Notes: a model not told the origin generated them from the sequence alone. A stretch of 52,695 bases of DNA from an uncultured Actinomycetes bacterium (GCA_903843225.1 CAIMOX010000029.1:1-52695), one strand, 5' to 3'; shown: positions 1-9,276, counted from the first letter of the stretch. Made by a program: numbers and translations.

Positions 1-80
1 CTGGCAGCACATTTACTATTCGATTCCCGCTTACCCAACAAGATAACCAACCGACGCTCAAAGCCGTGGAGGCGCAATAA
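1..80 (+). CDS. senX3: C-terminal end of a sensor histidine kinase (partial)
   Basis: Only the last 25 codons are in the window, read in the frame starting at base 3 and ending with TAA at 78-80. The residues GSTFTIRFPL match the last strand of a histidine kinase ATPase domain (the G-x-x-F-x-I-x-x-P pattern after the G2 box). The stop overlaps the ATG of the next gene by one base (TAATG), so the two are translationally coupled. Because that next gene is RegX3-like, this is most likely its cognate phosphate-responsive kinase SenX3. The fragment alone proves only the family; the symbol rests on the neighbour. Confidence 0.75.
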   Translation, partial: GSTFTIRFPLTQQDNQPTLKAVEAQ

Positions 81-766
81 TGACGAAGATCCTTGTCGTG
101 GAAGATGAAGCTTCATTTTCTGATGCACTCTCTTACCTATTAGGTAAAGAAGGATTTGATGTGAGCGTCGCTGATACCGGTGATGGCGCAATCGCAGAGT
201 TTGATCGCCATGGTGCAGATCTCATTCTCTTGGACCTCATGCTTCCAGGTCTCTCTGGCACTGAAGTTTGTCGGCAGATCCGTCAACGCTCGAACGTTCC
301 AGTCATCATGCTTACCGCTAAAGATTCTGAAGTTGATAAGGTCGTTGGACTAGAACTCGGCGCAGATGACTATGTCACGAAGCCGTATTCAACTCGCGAA
401 CTCGTTGCTCGTATCCGTGCAGTTCTTCGTCGCCAAGGTGATGATGGCTTAGATTCTGTTCCAGATGGAATCCTCTTAGCAGGTCCGGTTCGCATGGATG
501 TTGAGCGCCATATCGTGAGTGTAAATAACGAGACAGTTCCGCTACCGCTAAAAGAGTTTGAGTTGCTTGAGTTCTTGATCCGTAACTCTGGGCGAGTTTT
601 AACGCGCTCCCAACTCATCGATCGCGTCTGGGGTAGTGACTACTTCGGCGATACGAAGACACTAGATGTCCACGTAAAGCGCCTACGCGCAAAGATCGAA
701 GTTGATCCAGCCAATCCTGTCTTTATTCAGACAGTTCGTGGACTGGGCTATAAGTTCGAAGAGTAA
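80..766 (+). CDS. regX3: OmpR-family response regulator RegX3
   Basis: A 228-residue two-domain regulator. The receiver domain (about 1-120) has the acidic pair E8/D9, phosphoacceptor D52 in LLDLMLPG, T79 and K101 in DDYVTKPYS. The C-terminal winged-helix DNA-binding domain (about 130-228) ends in the canonical RGLGYKFEE. Length and sequence are very close to mycobacterial RegX3, including the stretches VVGLELGADDYVTKPYS and GDTKTLDVHVKRLR. In mycobacteria and streptomycetes this family, with SenX3/PhoR kinases, controls phosphate-starvation genes. The start codon overlaps the kinase stop by one base. In this window it may control ppk1 and the phosphonate island, which is inference. Confidence 0.92.
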   Translation: MTKILVVEDEASFSDALSYLLGKEGFDVSVADTGDGAIAEFDRHGADLILLDLMLPGLSGTEVCRQIRQRSNVPVIMLTAKDSEVDKVVGLELGADDYVTKPYSTRELVARIRAVLRRQGDDGLDSVPDGILLAGPVRMDVERHIVSVNNETVPLPLKEFELLEFLIRNSGRVLTRSQLIDRVWGSDYFGDTKTLDVHVKRLRAKIEVDPANPVFIQTVRGLGYKFEE

Positions 767-783
767 GCGAGTGCGACGAGCGC

Positions 784-1257
784 CTAACCGACGTTAGCGT
801 AGATCGCATCCTTTTCACGAACCAAAACATCCATGGTTATACCGGGTGTGCTTCCATAGGTAATGTTGAGTTTCACTCGTGAGCCAGCAGCAGCGTTAAG
901 TCCTGCGATCACAGCATGAGCGTTTGAAGTAGGGCCAGAGAAGATTACCGGCTTGTTCTGTAGGAGCTCATATGAAGGCTTATCGAATTTGAGTGCGACA
1001 CCGTTGATTGACATTGAGTTCAGAACATCTGCAGTTGCACCCTCATTAATAAAGGTTCCGACAAGTACAGCAGAGCCATCTGGTTGGTTTACGAGCAAGA
1101 TATCGCGTGCAAAGATTGAACCTGAATCCTTCTCAACACCATCAGTTACTTGCTTGATATTACGTGTTGGGGCTCCTTGACCACTAGCACCACAACTTGT
1201 CAAGAGAAAAAGAGAGGCAATTCCGATGGCAATCGGAGCGTATTGGCTGCGTTTCAT
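784..1257 (-). CDS. LpqE-like lipoprotein
   Basis: A 157-residue secreted lipoprotein. The N-terminus has Lys/Arg, a hydrophobic stretch ([13 protein letters not shown]) and a lipobox LTSC with the lipidated cysteine at about residue 22, so the mature protein is anchored on the outer face of the membrane. The rest reads as a small beta-rich domain ([18 protein letters not shown]). It is divergent from carD, the position occupied by lpqE (Rv3584) in mycobacteria as I remember it, which is the main basis for the name. Function is unknown. A TAAGAT hexamer 7 bases upstream of the ATG suggests a leaderless mRNA. Confidence 0.7.
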   Translation of the reverse strand: MKRSQYAPIAIGIASLFLLTSCGASGQGAPTRNIKQVTDGVEKDSGSIFARDILLVNQPDGSAVLVGTFINEGATADVLNSMSINGVALKFDKPSYELLQNKPVIFSGPTSNAHAVIAGLNAAAGSRVKLNITYGSTPGITMDVLVREKDAIYANVG

Positions 1258-1264
1258 AGTCCAA

Positions 1265-1270
1265 ATCTTA
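1265..1270 (-). promoter_or_regulatory. Predicted -10 box of the lpqE-like gene
   Basis: Minus-strand TAAGAT followed by 7 bases and the ATG at 1257, the geometry of a near-leaderless transcript. Pattern-based prediction; no -35 element is obvious. Confidence 0.45.
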
Positions 1271-1309
1271 CCTGCTATTATTGGTCCCTATCGAAAGGTG
1301 CAAAACTCG

Positions 1310-1792
1310 ATGTCATTCAAAGTCGGAGAAACCGTCGTATATCCTCACCACGGCGCAGCGTTAATCGAGGCAATTGAGACCCGGACTATCAAAGGCGAAG
1401 AGAAGATCTATCTCGTCCTCAAGGTAGCTCAAGGCGATCTCACTGTTCGAGTCCCGGCCGAGAATGTTGATCTCGTTGGTGTACGCGATGTTGTTGACTC
1501 TGCCGGCCTAGATCGCGTCTTTAGCGTCTTGCGTCAGCCATATACCGAAGAGCCAACGAACTGGTCTCGCCGCTACAAGGCAAACGTTGAGAAGCTCGCA
1601 TCTGGTGATGTTATTAAAGTCGCTGAAGTTGTCCGTGACCTCTACCGTCGCGATCTTGATCGTGGCCTCTCTGCCGGTGAAAAGCGCATGCTTGCCAAGG
1701 CAAAGCAGATCTTGATCTCAGAACTCGCTCTTGCAGAGCGCACTGATGAAGAGAAGGCTGGCGTAATTCTTGATGAGGTTCTCGCTTCCTAG
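1310..1792 (+). CDS. carD: CarD, RNA polymerase-binding transcription factor
   Basis: 160 residues starting [17 protein letters not shown], nearly colinear with mycobacterial CarD (about 162 residues). The N-terminal Tudor-like RNA polymerase interaction domain (about 1-55, [18 protein letters not shown]) is followed by the helical DNA-binding domain with [13 protein letters not shown], whose Trp wedges the upstream edge of the open promoter bubble in characterised CarD. It stabilises open complexes, notably at rRNA promoters. The ATG at 1310 is chosen because family members begin here and GAAAGG lies about 12 bases upstream; an in-frame extension to 1226 would overlap the divergent lipoprotein gene. 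A TATTAT at 1276-1281 could be its -10. Confidence 0.95.
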   Translation: MSFKVGETVVYPHHGAALIEAIETRTIKGEEKIYLVLKVAQGDLTVRVPAENVDLVGVRDVVDSAGLDRVFSVLRQPYTEEPTNWSRRYKANVEKLASGDVIKVAEVVRDLYRRDLDRGLSAGEKRMLAKAKQILISELALAERTDEEKAGVILDEVLAS

Positions 1793-1809
1793 TTTCAAGC
1801 GAGTATCTG

Positions 1810-2946
1810 ATGAGCATTACAGTCATCATCCCCGCTGGCGGGTCTGGCGAACGTCTTGGCGCAAATCTCCCGAAAGCACTTGTCCAACTCGGTGGTCGAA
1901 CGCTGATTGAACACGCAGTCTCACAGATGTCACCCATCGCAGATCAAGTTATTGTCGCTGTCCCATCAGGACTCGAGGCGCAATTCCAATCACTTCTTGG
2001 AAGCGAAGTAACCGTTGTGACCGGCGGTATCACTCGTACCGAATCAGTCAGTGCAGCGCTAAAGCAGGTCTCTAAAGATTCCAAGTATGTATTGGTGCAC
2101 GACGCTGCTCGGCCACTTGCCTCTACCGATCTTGCTCGCCGGATTATCAAGGAGTTAGAAGCTGGTGCAGATGCTGTTATTCCTGGGTTAAAAGTCGTGG
2201 ACACTATTAAGCGTGTCAATGTGGATGGCTTTGTTACGAAGACTCCTAACCGCACAAAACTTCGCGCAATCCAAACCCCACAAGGATTCACTCGCGAAAC
2301 TCTTATCACCGCACACAAGTCAGAGTCTGAAGCAACTGATGATGCTGGACTTGTTGAAGAGCTCGATATTCCAGTAAAGGTAATCCTGGGCGAAGATCGT
2401 GCACTCAAAATCACAACACCCGAAGATCTCATCCGTGCAAACCGTTTCTTATTTGCCACAACAGATGCCGAGCTTCGAGTTGGAATCGGCACTGACGCTC
2501 ATGCATTCTCGTCAGATCCATCTCGAGTTATGGCACTTGCTGGCTTAGTCTGGGCCAATGAGATTGGAGTAGATGGTCACTCTGATGGCGATGTCGCAGC
2601 GCACGCGATCTGTGATGCGCTCTTAAGTGCTGCTCAATGTGGTGACCTTGGTTCGAACTTTGGTACATCACGTCCAGAATATGCCGGCGCATCTGGTGCA
2701 ACTCTTTTGCAAGAGACTCTCTCAATCATTACTCGCGCCGGCTTTGCGATTAATAACGTCGCGGTTCAGATTGTTGGGAATCGTCCAAAGATTGGTCCAC
2801 GTAGGCAAGAAGCGATCGATGCGCTCTCACAAGCACTTGGTGGCGCTCCTGTATCAGTCTCTGCGACAACCACTGATGGCCTCGGATTTACAGGTGAGGG
2901 CAAAGGCTTAGCTGCAATCGCTACGGCTCTGATCACACGCAAGTAG
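1810..2946 (+). CDS. ispDF: Bifunctional IspD/IspF isoprenoid enzyme
   Basis: A 378-residue fusion of two enzymes of the MEP pathway to isopentenyl diphosphate. Residues about 1-222 are IspD (2-C-methyl-D-erythritol 4-phosphate cytidylyltransferase), with the nucleotide-binding [22 protein letters not shown] and RAIQTPQGF. Residues about 226-378 are IspF (MEcPP synthase), with metal-binding [28 protein letters not shown] and the C-terminal [15 protein letters not shown]. The substrate of IspE links the two steps. It starts 17 bases after carD and is probably co-transcribed. In mycobacteria the two are separate adjacent genes; here no stop separates them. Confidence 0.95.
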   Translation: MSITVIIPAGGSGERLGANLPKALVQLGGRTLIEHAVSQMSPIADQVIVAVPSGLEAQFQSLLGSEVTVVTGGITRTESVSAALKQVSKDSKYVLVHDAARPLASTDLARRIIKELEAGADAVIPGLKVVDTIKRVNVDGFVTKTPNRTKLRAIQTPQGFTRETLITAHKSESEATDDAGLVEELDIPVKVILGEDRALKITTPEDLIRANRFLFATTDAELRVGIGTDAHAFSSDPSRVMALAGLVWANEIGVDGHSDGDVAAHAICDALLSAAQCGDLGSNFGTSRPEYAGASGATLLQETLSIITRAGFAINNVAVQIVGNRPKIGPRRQEAIDALSQALGGAPVSVSATTTDGLGFTGEGKGLAAIATALITRK

Positions 2947-2950
2947 CCGT

Positions 2951-2956
2951 TAGACT
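2951..2956 (+). promoter_or_regulatory. Predicted -10 box of cysS
   Basis: TAGACT, 6 bases, then ATG at 2963. The spacing places the transcription start on the first base of the start codon (leaderless). There is no Shine-Dalgarno sequence in the gap. Confidence 0.6.
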
Positions 2957-2962
2957 GCACCA

Positions 2963-4354
2963 ATGACTGGCGAACTGCACCTCTACGACACCGCAACCCG
3001 CGTTGTAGACCGCTTCGTCCCCATCACTCCCGGCAAGGTCGGCATCTATCTCTGTGGTGCAACCGTTCAGGCCCCGCCTCACATCGGACATATCCGCTCG
3101 GGTGTGAACTTCGATATCTTGCGCCGCTGGTTAAGCGCATCTGGGTATGAGGTCACCTTTATTCGCAATGTCACAGATATTGATGACAAGATTTTGCATA
3201 CTGCCGTGCACGATAAGGCTCCGTGGTGGGCTGTTGCGATGAAGTACGAACGCGCCTTCACCTTTGCCTACTCATCTCTCAATGTTCTGCCTCCGACTTA
3301 TGAGCCGCGCGCTACTGGCCACATCACTCAGATGATTGAACTCATGCAGACTTTGATTGATAACGGCAGTGCATATGCACCGGGAAATGGCGATGTATAT
3401 CTAGAAGTCCGCAAGCTCAAACGCTACTTGACCTTATCCAATCAGAAACTGGATGATCTACAACCTGCTGAAGATGCAGACCTCACCTTCAAAAAAGATC
3501 CACGTGATTTCGCGCTTTGGAAGGCAGCTAAGCCTGGCGATCCATCATGGCCAACGCCGTGGGGAGCAGGTCGCCCTGGTTGGCATCTCGAATGTTCTGC
3601 GATGGCATTCACCTATCTTGGTGAGAGTTTCGATATTCACGGCGGTGGACTCGATCTGATCTTCCCGCACCACGAAAACGAGATTGCACAATCAGAGGCT
3701 GCGGGTTACGGCTTTGCACAGCGCTGGATGCACAATGCCTGGGTCACCACATCTGGCGAGAAGATGTCGAAATCACTCGGCAACTCGTTGCGCATCCACG
3801 AAATTCTTGAGAAGGCTGTTCGCGGCATCGAACTCCGTTGGTATTTGGGCTCGGCCCATTACCGATCAATGCTTGAGTTCTCCTTTGAAGCACTTGAAGA
3901 ATCTTCAGTAAATTTCCGCCGGATCGAATCTTTCTTAAAGCGGGCCGAGCAGATTATTGGTGCAAAGCCTGGCCTTGAATACTCAGCAGAGTTTGCCAGC
4001 GCAATGAATGATGATTTAGCGGTACCTACTGCGCTTGCTTCGATCTCGGAGTCAGTTCGCCTGGGTAATACCGCAATTACAGCGGGAGATAAGGCCCTTG
4101 TTGCTACCTACGCAGCGCAGGCACGTGGTGCGCTTTCAATCTTGGGTTGTGACCCAGATGATGAGGCATTCACTTCTCAGGCTTCGGCTCAGAGTGGCGC
4201 TCTCGATGGACTGATTCAGTTAGCCCTTGATCAACGTACCGCGGCGCGTGCCCGTAAAGATTTCGCCGCTTCAGATGCTATTCGCGATCAGATCCTTCAT
4301 TTGGGAATCCTCATTGAAGACACACCACAAGGAACCCGTTGGAGTATTACATGA
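2963..4354 (+). CDS. cysS: Cysteinyl-tRNA synthetase
   Basis: 463 residues, normal length for the class I enzyme that charges tRNA-Cys. The signature HIGH is PPHIGHIRSG, the KMSKS loop is GEKMSKSLGN. Zinc ligands expected for the family are visible: Cys in YLCGATVQ, Cys in HLECSAM, and the histidines in FPHHENEIAQSEA. The C-terminal helical anticodon region follows. A mycothiol ligase paralogue (MshC) is similar, but the position beside rlmB and ispF matches cysS of other actinobacteria. TAGACT lies 6 bases upstream of the ATG, so the gene probably has its own leaderless transcript besides readthrough from ispDF. Its stop overlaps rlmB (ATGA). Confidence 0.93.
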   Translation: MTGELHLYDTATRVVDRFVPITPGKVGIYLCGATVQAPPHIGHIRSGVNFDILRRWLSASGYEVTFIRNVTDIDDKILHTAVHDKAPWWAVAMKYERAFTFAYSSLNVLPPTYEPRATGHITQMIELMQTLIDNGSAYAPGNGDVYLEVRKLKRYLTLSNQKLDDLQPAEDADLTFKKDPRDFALWKAAKPGDPSWPTPWGAGRPGWHLECSAMAFTYLGESFDIHGGGLDLIFPHHENEIAQSEAAGYGFAQRWMHNAWVTTSGEKMSKSLGNSLRIHEILEKAVRGIELRWYLGSAHYRSMLEFSFEALEESSVNFRRIESFLKRAEQIIGAKPGLEYSAEFASAMNDDLAVPTALASISESVRLGNTAITAGDKALVATYAAQARGALSILGCDPDDEAFTSQASAQSGALDGLIQLALDQRTAARARKDFAASDAIRDQILHLGILIEDTPQGTRWSIT

Positions 4355-5208
4355 CACGTCCAGGAAGAAAGCGCCGCGAGGCTGAAGCTGCACCAGCAAG
4401 AGCTCCACGTCGTGAAGAGAGTCGCCGACCAGAGTTTCGTCGCGATTCAAAACCAGCTGGTGATGCCGTTGCGGGAAAGAACTCTGTTGTTGAGGCGCTA
4501 CGTGCGAAGGTTCCGGCGAAAGAGTTGTTGATCGCCGAGCGTACCGAGGTCGATGAGAAGATTGCGGAGTCGCTTCGTCTTGCCAAGAATGCAAACCTTG
4601 TTGTTAAAGAAGTCCCACGCGCAATTATCGACGGCGTAACTGGTACTTCGACTCACCAAGGTATCGCGCTCGTTATTAAGCCATTTAATTACACAGATTT
4701 TGATCAGATGCTCGCTCACGCCACCAAATCTGAGACCGAAGAAAAGAAGGTCGGACTCATTATTGGTATGGATGGCGTTACTGATCCTCATAACCTGGGT
4801 GCAATCGTTCGAAGCGCTGCAGCATTTGGCGCAGATGGTGTCGCGATTCCAGAACGTCGTAATGCATCAATGACTGGATCAGCATGGAAGGCATCTGCCG
4901 GAGCTGCAGCTCGTATGCCAATCGCTCAAGTTACTAATCTGGTTCGTTCGATCGAAGATGCGAAGAAGGCTGGATTCTTTGTTGTTGGTCTCGCCGCTGA
5001 TGGCGACGAAGACCTACCTAAGTTCTCACTTGCGCAAGAGTCGCTCTATGTCATTGTTGGATCTGAAGGAAAGGGCCTCTCACGCCTAGCGCGCGAGAAG
5101 TGTGACTTGATCCTCTCGATTCCGATGAGCTCTTCAGTCGAGTCGCTCAATGCCTCGGTCGCGACCGCGATCGTTATGCAGACAATCGCAGCGCAGCGAG
5201 CTAAATAA
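4351..5208 (+). CDS. rlmB: SpoU-family rRNA 2'-O-methyltransferase (RlmB-like)
   Basis: 285 residues. A basic, disordered N-terminus (about 1-45, rich in Arg) precedes the substrate-binding domain (GKNSVVEALRAK) and the SPOUT methyltransferase domain with the three family motifs: DPHNLGAIVRSAAAFGADG, VGSEGKGLSRLAREKCD and IPMSSSVESLNASVAT. The family methylates 2'-O-ribose in 23S rRNA (G2251 in E. coli for RlmB). The ATG at 4351 overlaps the cysS stop by 4 bases; an upstream alternative at 4339 would extend into cysS and is less likely. The exact target nucleotide cannot be read from sequence. Confidence 0.88.
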   Translation: MTRPGRKRREAEAAPARAPRREESRRPEFRRDSKPAGDAVAGKNSVVEALRAKVPAKELLIAERTEVDEKIAESLRLAKNANLVVKEVPRAIIDGVTGTSTHQGIALVIKPFNYTDFDQMLAHATKSETEEKKVGLIIGMDGVTDPHNLGAIVRSAAAFGADGVAIPERRNASMTGSAWKASAGAAARMPIAQVTNLVRSIEDAKKAGFFVVGLAADGDEDLPKFSLAQESLYVIVGSEGKGLSRLAREKCDLILSIPMSSSVESLNASVATAIVMQTIAAQRAK

Positions 5209-5264
5209 CCGCTATTTCCAGCGCTCGTTACCAGTTGTTCACCTAAATAGGAGAAACTATCCCT

Positions 5265-7346
5265 ATGTCCTACTCGATCGCTGAAAATCCCCGCGAGCGC
5301 CTGATCGATCGCGAGCTCTCGTGGCTTGCATTCAATCAACGAGTACTAGAACTTGCCGAAGATGAGAGCACTCCGCTCTTAGAGCGTTGCCGCTTCTTAG
5401 CGATCTTCTCTTCAAATCTCGATGACTTCTACATGATTCGCGTCGCTTCACTCAAGCGCAAACTCGAAGCTGGAATCACGAAGAGCAATACCGCTGGATA
5501 TAACCCGCGCGAGTTGATGAATGTGCTCTCGGCGAAGACGCAAGAGTTGATTGCTCGCCAATCACGTTGCTTCCATGAATCAGTATTGCCAGCCTTGCTG
5601 AACCACGGAATTGAACTGACCAAATGGGAAGCGCTCACGAATGAAGAGCGTGACTATGTCAACGAGATCTTCCAGGCAAAGATCTTCCCAGTGCTCACAC
5701 CACTTGCCGTTGATCCATCTCACCCATTCCCATATATCTCTGGACTATCTCTCAACCTTGCAGTTGTCTTGGGTCAACCAGATTCAGAGAGCGAACTCTT
5801 TGCTCGCGTGAAGGTGCCATCGAATCTGCCGCGCTTTATTGCAGCTGAGAAGAATGGCGCTCGCAGGTTTATCCCACTGGAGCAGGTGATCATCGCCAAC
5901 CTTGATCAGCTCTTCCCGGGCATGGAGATTAAGAGCTATTACACATTCCGTCTTACGCGTAACGCAGATCTTGCGCTGGAAGAGGAAGAGTCAGATGACT
6001 TACTAGCAACGATGGAACAAGAGTTGCTTCGCCGAAAGTTCGGTCCACCAGTACGTCTTGAAGTGAACCCTGATATCGATACTGCCCTTCTCGGTACCTT
6101 GATGGAAGAGCTCGATATTAAAGAGCACGATATCTCCCGCGTCCCTGAGCCACTAGATCTCACTGGACTTAATTTGATTGCAGATATTGATCTTCCTGAG
6201 CTCAAATTCCCAGGTTTTCAGAATCAAGTACCACCAGCGCTACGCGAGATTGATTCAGAAGATTATGACGAGTTCTTTGCTGCGATTCGCCGCAATGAAG
6301 TCTTGCTCCACCACCCTTACGAATCCTTTACTTCATCGGTTGTTCGATTCCTCGAGAGCGCAGCTCGCGATCCGAATGTTCTAGCTATAAAGCAGACGCT
6401 CTATCGAACATCTGGTGACTCACCGATCATGGCAGCGCTCATTGAAGCCGCTGAAGCCGGTAAGCAGGTATTAGCTGTTGTCGAAATTCGTGCTCGCTTT
6501 GATGAGCAGGCGAATGTGCGCTGGGCTCGTAAGTTAGAAGATGTTGGGGTCCACGTTGTCTATGGTCTAGTTGGATTTAAGACTCACGCAAAACTTTCAC
6601 TCGTCGTGCGCCAAGAGTCGAACGGTATCCGCCGCTATGTCCATATGGGTACAGGTAATTACAATCCAAAGACCGCCAGACTTTATGAGGATTTCGGACT
6701 CCTCTCAGCGGATTCAGTTCTCGGTGATGATGTGAACAAGCTCTTCAATCAATTGTCAGGTTTTGCTCCCCAGACCTCGTTTGATCGAATCCTTGTGGCG
6801 CCTCGCACCTTGGCCGCGGGATTGCTTGAGCGGATTGATCGCGAGATTGAAAACCATAAGGCGGGTAAGCCTTCTGGAATTCGATTTAAGTTGAACTCAG
6901 TACTCGATGAGGAGATGATTGAAGCCTTCTATCGCGCGAGCCAAGCGGGCATAAAGGTCGAACTCATCGTCCGAGGAATCTGTTCGATTCGCGTCGGTGT
7001 ACCTGGGCTATCTGACAATATTCGCGCCGTCTCTATCCTTGGTCGATTCTTAGAGCACTCTCGCATCTTCCACTTCACCAATGGCGGGGATGATGAGCTC
7101 TGGATTGGCTCTGCCGACCTTATGGATCGCAACCTTCGCCGCCGCGTTGAATCCCTTGTAAAGATCACCCAACCTGATCACAAGCGCCATTTAATGCGTG
7201 CTCTTGATGGGTATCTATCCGGCCAGACCTCAAATTGGGAGATGCGCGAAGATGGATCATGGCGACGCATCACGCAGACCTCGAATGGCGTGCGCCTTAC
7301 AGATTTCCACCAGGCCTCTATTGATTGGTATCGGGCCCGGGGTTGA
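5265..7346 (+). CDS. ppk1: Polyphosphate kinase 1
   Basis: 693 residues, full length for Ppk1, which reversibly makes polyphosphate from ATP. The N-terminal domain starts with RELSWLAFNQRVLELA and SNLDDFYMIRVASLKRK. The phospholipase-D-like catalytic domains carry the phosphorylated histidine in GFKTHAKLSLVVR and the second conserved histidine in LEHSRIFHF followed by IGSADLMDRNLRRRVE. An AGGAG Shine-Dalgarno precedes the ATG by 12 bases. A GTTCACC at 5237-5243 could be part of a phosphate-regulator site. The following Nudix gene mirrors the ppk1-mutT1 pair of mycobacteria. Confidence 0.96.
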   Translation: MSYSIAENPRERLIDRELSWLAFNQRVLELAEDESTPLLERCRFLAIFSSNLDDFYMIRVASLKRKLEAGITKSNTAGYNPRELMNVLSAKTQELIARQSRCFHESVLPALLNHGIELTKWEALTNEERDYVNEIFQAKIFPVLTPLAVDPSHPFPYISGLSLNLAVVLGQPDSESELFARVKVPSNLPRFIAAEKNGARRFIPLEQVIIANLDQLFPGMEIKSYYTFRLTRNADLALEEEESDDLLATMEQELLRRKFGPPVRLEVNPDIDTALLGTLMEELDIKEHDISRVPEPLDLTGLNLIADIDLPELKFPGFQNQVPPALREIDSEDYDEFFAAIRRNEVLLHHPYESFTSSVVRFLESAARDPNVLAIKQTLYRTSGDSPIMAALIEAAEAGKQVLAVVEIRARFDEQANVRWARKLEDVGVHVVYGLVGFKTHAKLSLVVRQESNGIRRYVHMGTGNYNPKTARLYEDFGLLSADSVLGDDVNKLFNQLSGFAPQTSFDRILVAPRTLAAGLLERIDREIENHKAGKPSGIRFKLNSVLDEEMIEAFYRASQAGIKVELIVRGICSIRVGVPGLSDNIRAVSILGRFLEHSRIFHFTNGGDDELWIGSADLMDRNLRRRVESLVKITQPDHKRHLMRALDGYLSGQTSNWEMREDGSWRRITQTSNGVRLTDFHQASIDWYRARG

Positions 7347-7351
7347 ACAAC

Positions 7352-8233
7352 ATGATCTTTGCCGCCGGCGCAGTTGTGTGGCGTCGCACCAAGAAGAACG
7401 TTGAGATTGCACTTGTCCATCGCCCAAAGTATGACGATTGGTCACTCCCTAAAGGAAAGCAAGATACTGGCGAGGCGCTGATCGCCTGTGCCTTTCGCGA
7501 AGTGATTGAAGAGACTAACCTTAAGGTGGCCTTTGGACCATTTATTGCTGATACCGAATATTTCGTTCCAGATGGCTTGAAGAAGGTTTATTACTGGAGC
7601 GCTCGCCTCGCTGATGATTCGCCAGAGTTCCATCCCAACGATGAGGTCGATCTCTTGGAATGGCACTCACTCGAGAGCGCTGTTGAAAAGGTAACTCGCG
7701 ACTCTGATCGCGAAGTAATCGAAAAATTTGGTTCGATTCCTTACGACACTTATCCGCTCATCATGCTCCGCCACGCAAAGGCGCTCGCTCGCGAAGAGTG
7801 GCAGGGTGAAGATGAAGATCGTCCATTACAGCAACTTGGGCAACAGCAAGCCCACAGAGCGCTCTCGCTCTATCAGGTCTACGGTCTCGAGCAGATCCAC
7901 ACCTCTGATGCAGTGCGTTGTCATGACACTGTCGAACAGATGGCAAAGGCACTTGATATTCCTCTGACAATCACCAACAAGGTCAGCGAATATACGTGGA
8001 AGAAGAATAAAGAGAAGGCGATTGATTATGCGAAGGATCTCATCAAAGAGAATGAGCCGATCCTGCTATGCAGCCATAATCCAGTTCTGCCCCGCATGAT
8101 GGAGAAGCTCACCAAGAAGATCGACTTTGATTACCCATCAAATAAGCTCGAACCAGGCGAATCATGGGTACTTCACCACGATAAGAAGGATGTATTGCAG
8201 ATTGACCGCTTGGACGCTCCGGTTAAGGAGTAA
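7352..8233 (+). CDS. mutT1: MutT1-type Nudix/histidine-phosphatase fusion
   Basis: 293 residues with two domains. The N-terminal Nudix hydrolase (about 1-135) has the Nudix box running from GKQDTGEAL to REVIEETNL. The C-terminal histidine phosphatase domain (about 145-293) has LRHAKALAREEW with the catalytic-type Arg-His and a second histidine in LCSHNPVLPRMM. Mycobacterial MutT1, with the same architecture and next to ppk1, sanitises 8-oxo-guanine nucleotides and cleaves diadenosine polyphosphates. The ATG at 7352 is chosen over a TTG at 7325 because the latter lies inside ppk1 and the family starts with I-x-AAGAVVWR. It follows ppk1 by 5 bases without a clear ribosome binding site. Confidence 0.88.
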   Translation: MIFAAGAVVWRRTKKNVEIALVHRPKYDDWSLPKGKQDTGEALIACAFREVIEETNLKVAFGPFIADTEYFVPDGLKKVYYWSARLADDSPEFHPNDEVDLLEWHSLESAVEKVTRDSDREVIEKFGSIPYDTYPLIMLRHAKALAREEWQGEDEDRPLQQLGQQQAHRALSLYQVYGLEQIHTSDAVRCHDTVEQMAKALDIPLTITNKVSEYTWKKNKEKAIDYAKDLIKENEPILLCSHNPVLPRMMEKLTKKIDFDYPSNKLEPGESWVLHHDKKDVLQIDRLDAPVKE

Positions 8234-8236
8234 AAC

Positions 8237-9154
8237 CTACTTTTCGGTCCAATCCATCCACTTTAAGACAACGCCCTCGCGAAGTGCCCACGGGCAGATC
8301 TCGAGTTCACGAAGATCTAGGTTGCGCATCACAGATTCGGTGACGTAGGCACCAGCAACAATTTGGCGAGCCCGGTTTGCTGAGACTCCTGGTAGTCGAG
8401 TGCGTTCATCGAGTGTCATGTCGCCGAGACGATTACAGATCTTGCGGATCGCATCAATCTTAATATTTTTGCCATTTCCATCAAACCAGTCACCACAAAG
8501 GCGCGCGAGCGTGCGCAGCGTCTTTGAGGTTGCAATAGCTCGATCAGTCTCTTGGTGATGAACGAGGGCTGGCAGAATTGAATCAAGTTGCTCTTCGATG
8601 TGATCACGAAGATTGCTCACTGACTTATTTGAGTAAGGATCACCCGATAAGAAGTTCTGAGTTAACCGCGCAGCACCGAGGGGGAGTGAGACCGCAACTT
8701 CTGGTGACTCGTCGGTACCGACGGCGATTTCAAGTGAACCACCACCGATATCAATAACGAGTAGTCGGCCACTCGACCAACCAAACCAACGACGGGCAGC
8801 GAGGAAGGTGAGTTTTGCTTCCTCTTCACCACTTAATACTTGAAGATCTATGGAGAGATCTTTATTGATTGATTGAATAATCGAATCACCATTTGCTGAC
8901 TCGCGTAAGGCAGAGGTTGCGATGGGCAAGAACTCTTGGACCTTGACAGATTTTGCATGATCAAGTGCTCGTCCGATTGCGCCGCGGAGCGCATCGATTC
9001 CGGCCTGTGAAATCGCATTATTACTTTGAAGATACTCGGTCAGCCGGAGCTCTTCCTTATAGTTATAGGTTGGATTTGGCCGGGCCCCTGGATAGGTATC
9101 GACTACCTGGAGGTGGACGGTATTCGAACCGACATCAAGAACTCCTAGGCGCAT
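8237..9154 (-). CDS. ppx: Exopolyphosphatase / GppA-family phosphatase
   Basis: 305 residues starting MRLGVLDVGSNTVHLQVVD, very close to mycobacterial Ppx1 (Rv0496). Actin-like ATPase fold with the phosphate loop LDVGSNTVHL, the second loop VIDIGGGSLEIA and the C-terminal ICPWALREGVVL. It hydrolyses polyphosphate and/or pppGpp. It lacks the long C-terminal HD-like domain of E. coli Ppx, as usual in actinobacteria. The start at 9154 is favoured over 9187 because minus-strand TATATT sits exactly 6 bases upstream, fitting a leaderless transcript. It converges on the ppk1-mutT1 operon, so polyphosphate synthesis and breakdown genes are neighbours. Confidence 0.9.
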   Translation of the reverse strand: MRLGVLDVGSNTVHLQVVDTYPGARPNPTYNYKEELRLTEYLQSNNAISQAGIDALRGAIGRALDHAKSVKVQEFLPIATSALRESANGDSIIQSINKDLSIDLQVLSGEEEAKLTFLAARRWFGWSSGRLLVIDIGGGSLEIAVGTDESPEVAVSLPLGAARLTQNFLSGDPYSNKSVSNLRDHIEEQLDSILPALVHHQETDRAIATSKTLRTLARLCGDWFDGNGKNIKIDAIRKICNRLGDMTLDERTRLPGVSANRARQIVAGAYVTESVMRNLDLRELEICPWALREGVVLKWMDWTEK

Positions 9155-9160
9155 AAGGCG

Positions 9161-9166
9161 AATATA
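9161..9166 (-). promoter_or_regulatory. Predicted -10 box of ppx
   Basis: Minus-strand TATATT, 6 bases, then ATG at 9154. It decides the start codon: the alternative ATG at 9187 would be upstream of the promoter. Confidence 0.6.
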
Positions 9167-9276
9167 ACCACGATTTCGTACTGGCATTACCTCGTGCCAT
9201 AATTACGCCTCTTGGTTGAGCCGTAAGGCCCAGCCGAGAAAATCTTGATCGATCCTCGCCGATCGGTCAGGAGATC

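Noticed and set aside
1226-1309. N-terminal extension of CarD by 28 residues
   Set aside because: It would overlap the start of the divergent lipoprotein gene, lacks a ribosome binding site and is absent from the CarD family.
1944-2492. Long reading frames on the opposite strand of ispDF and of many other genes
   Set aside because: They mirror strongly coding frames, are Ser/Arg rich, lack promoters and resemble no family.
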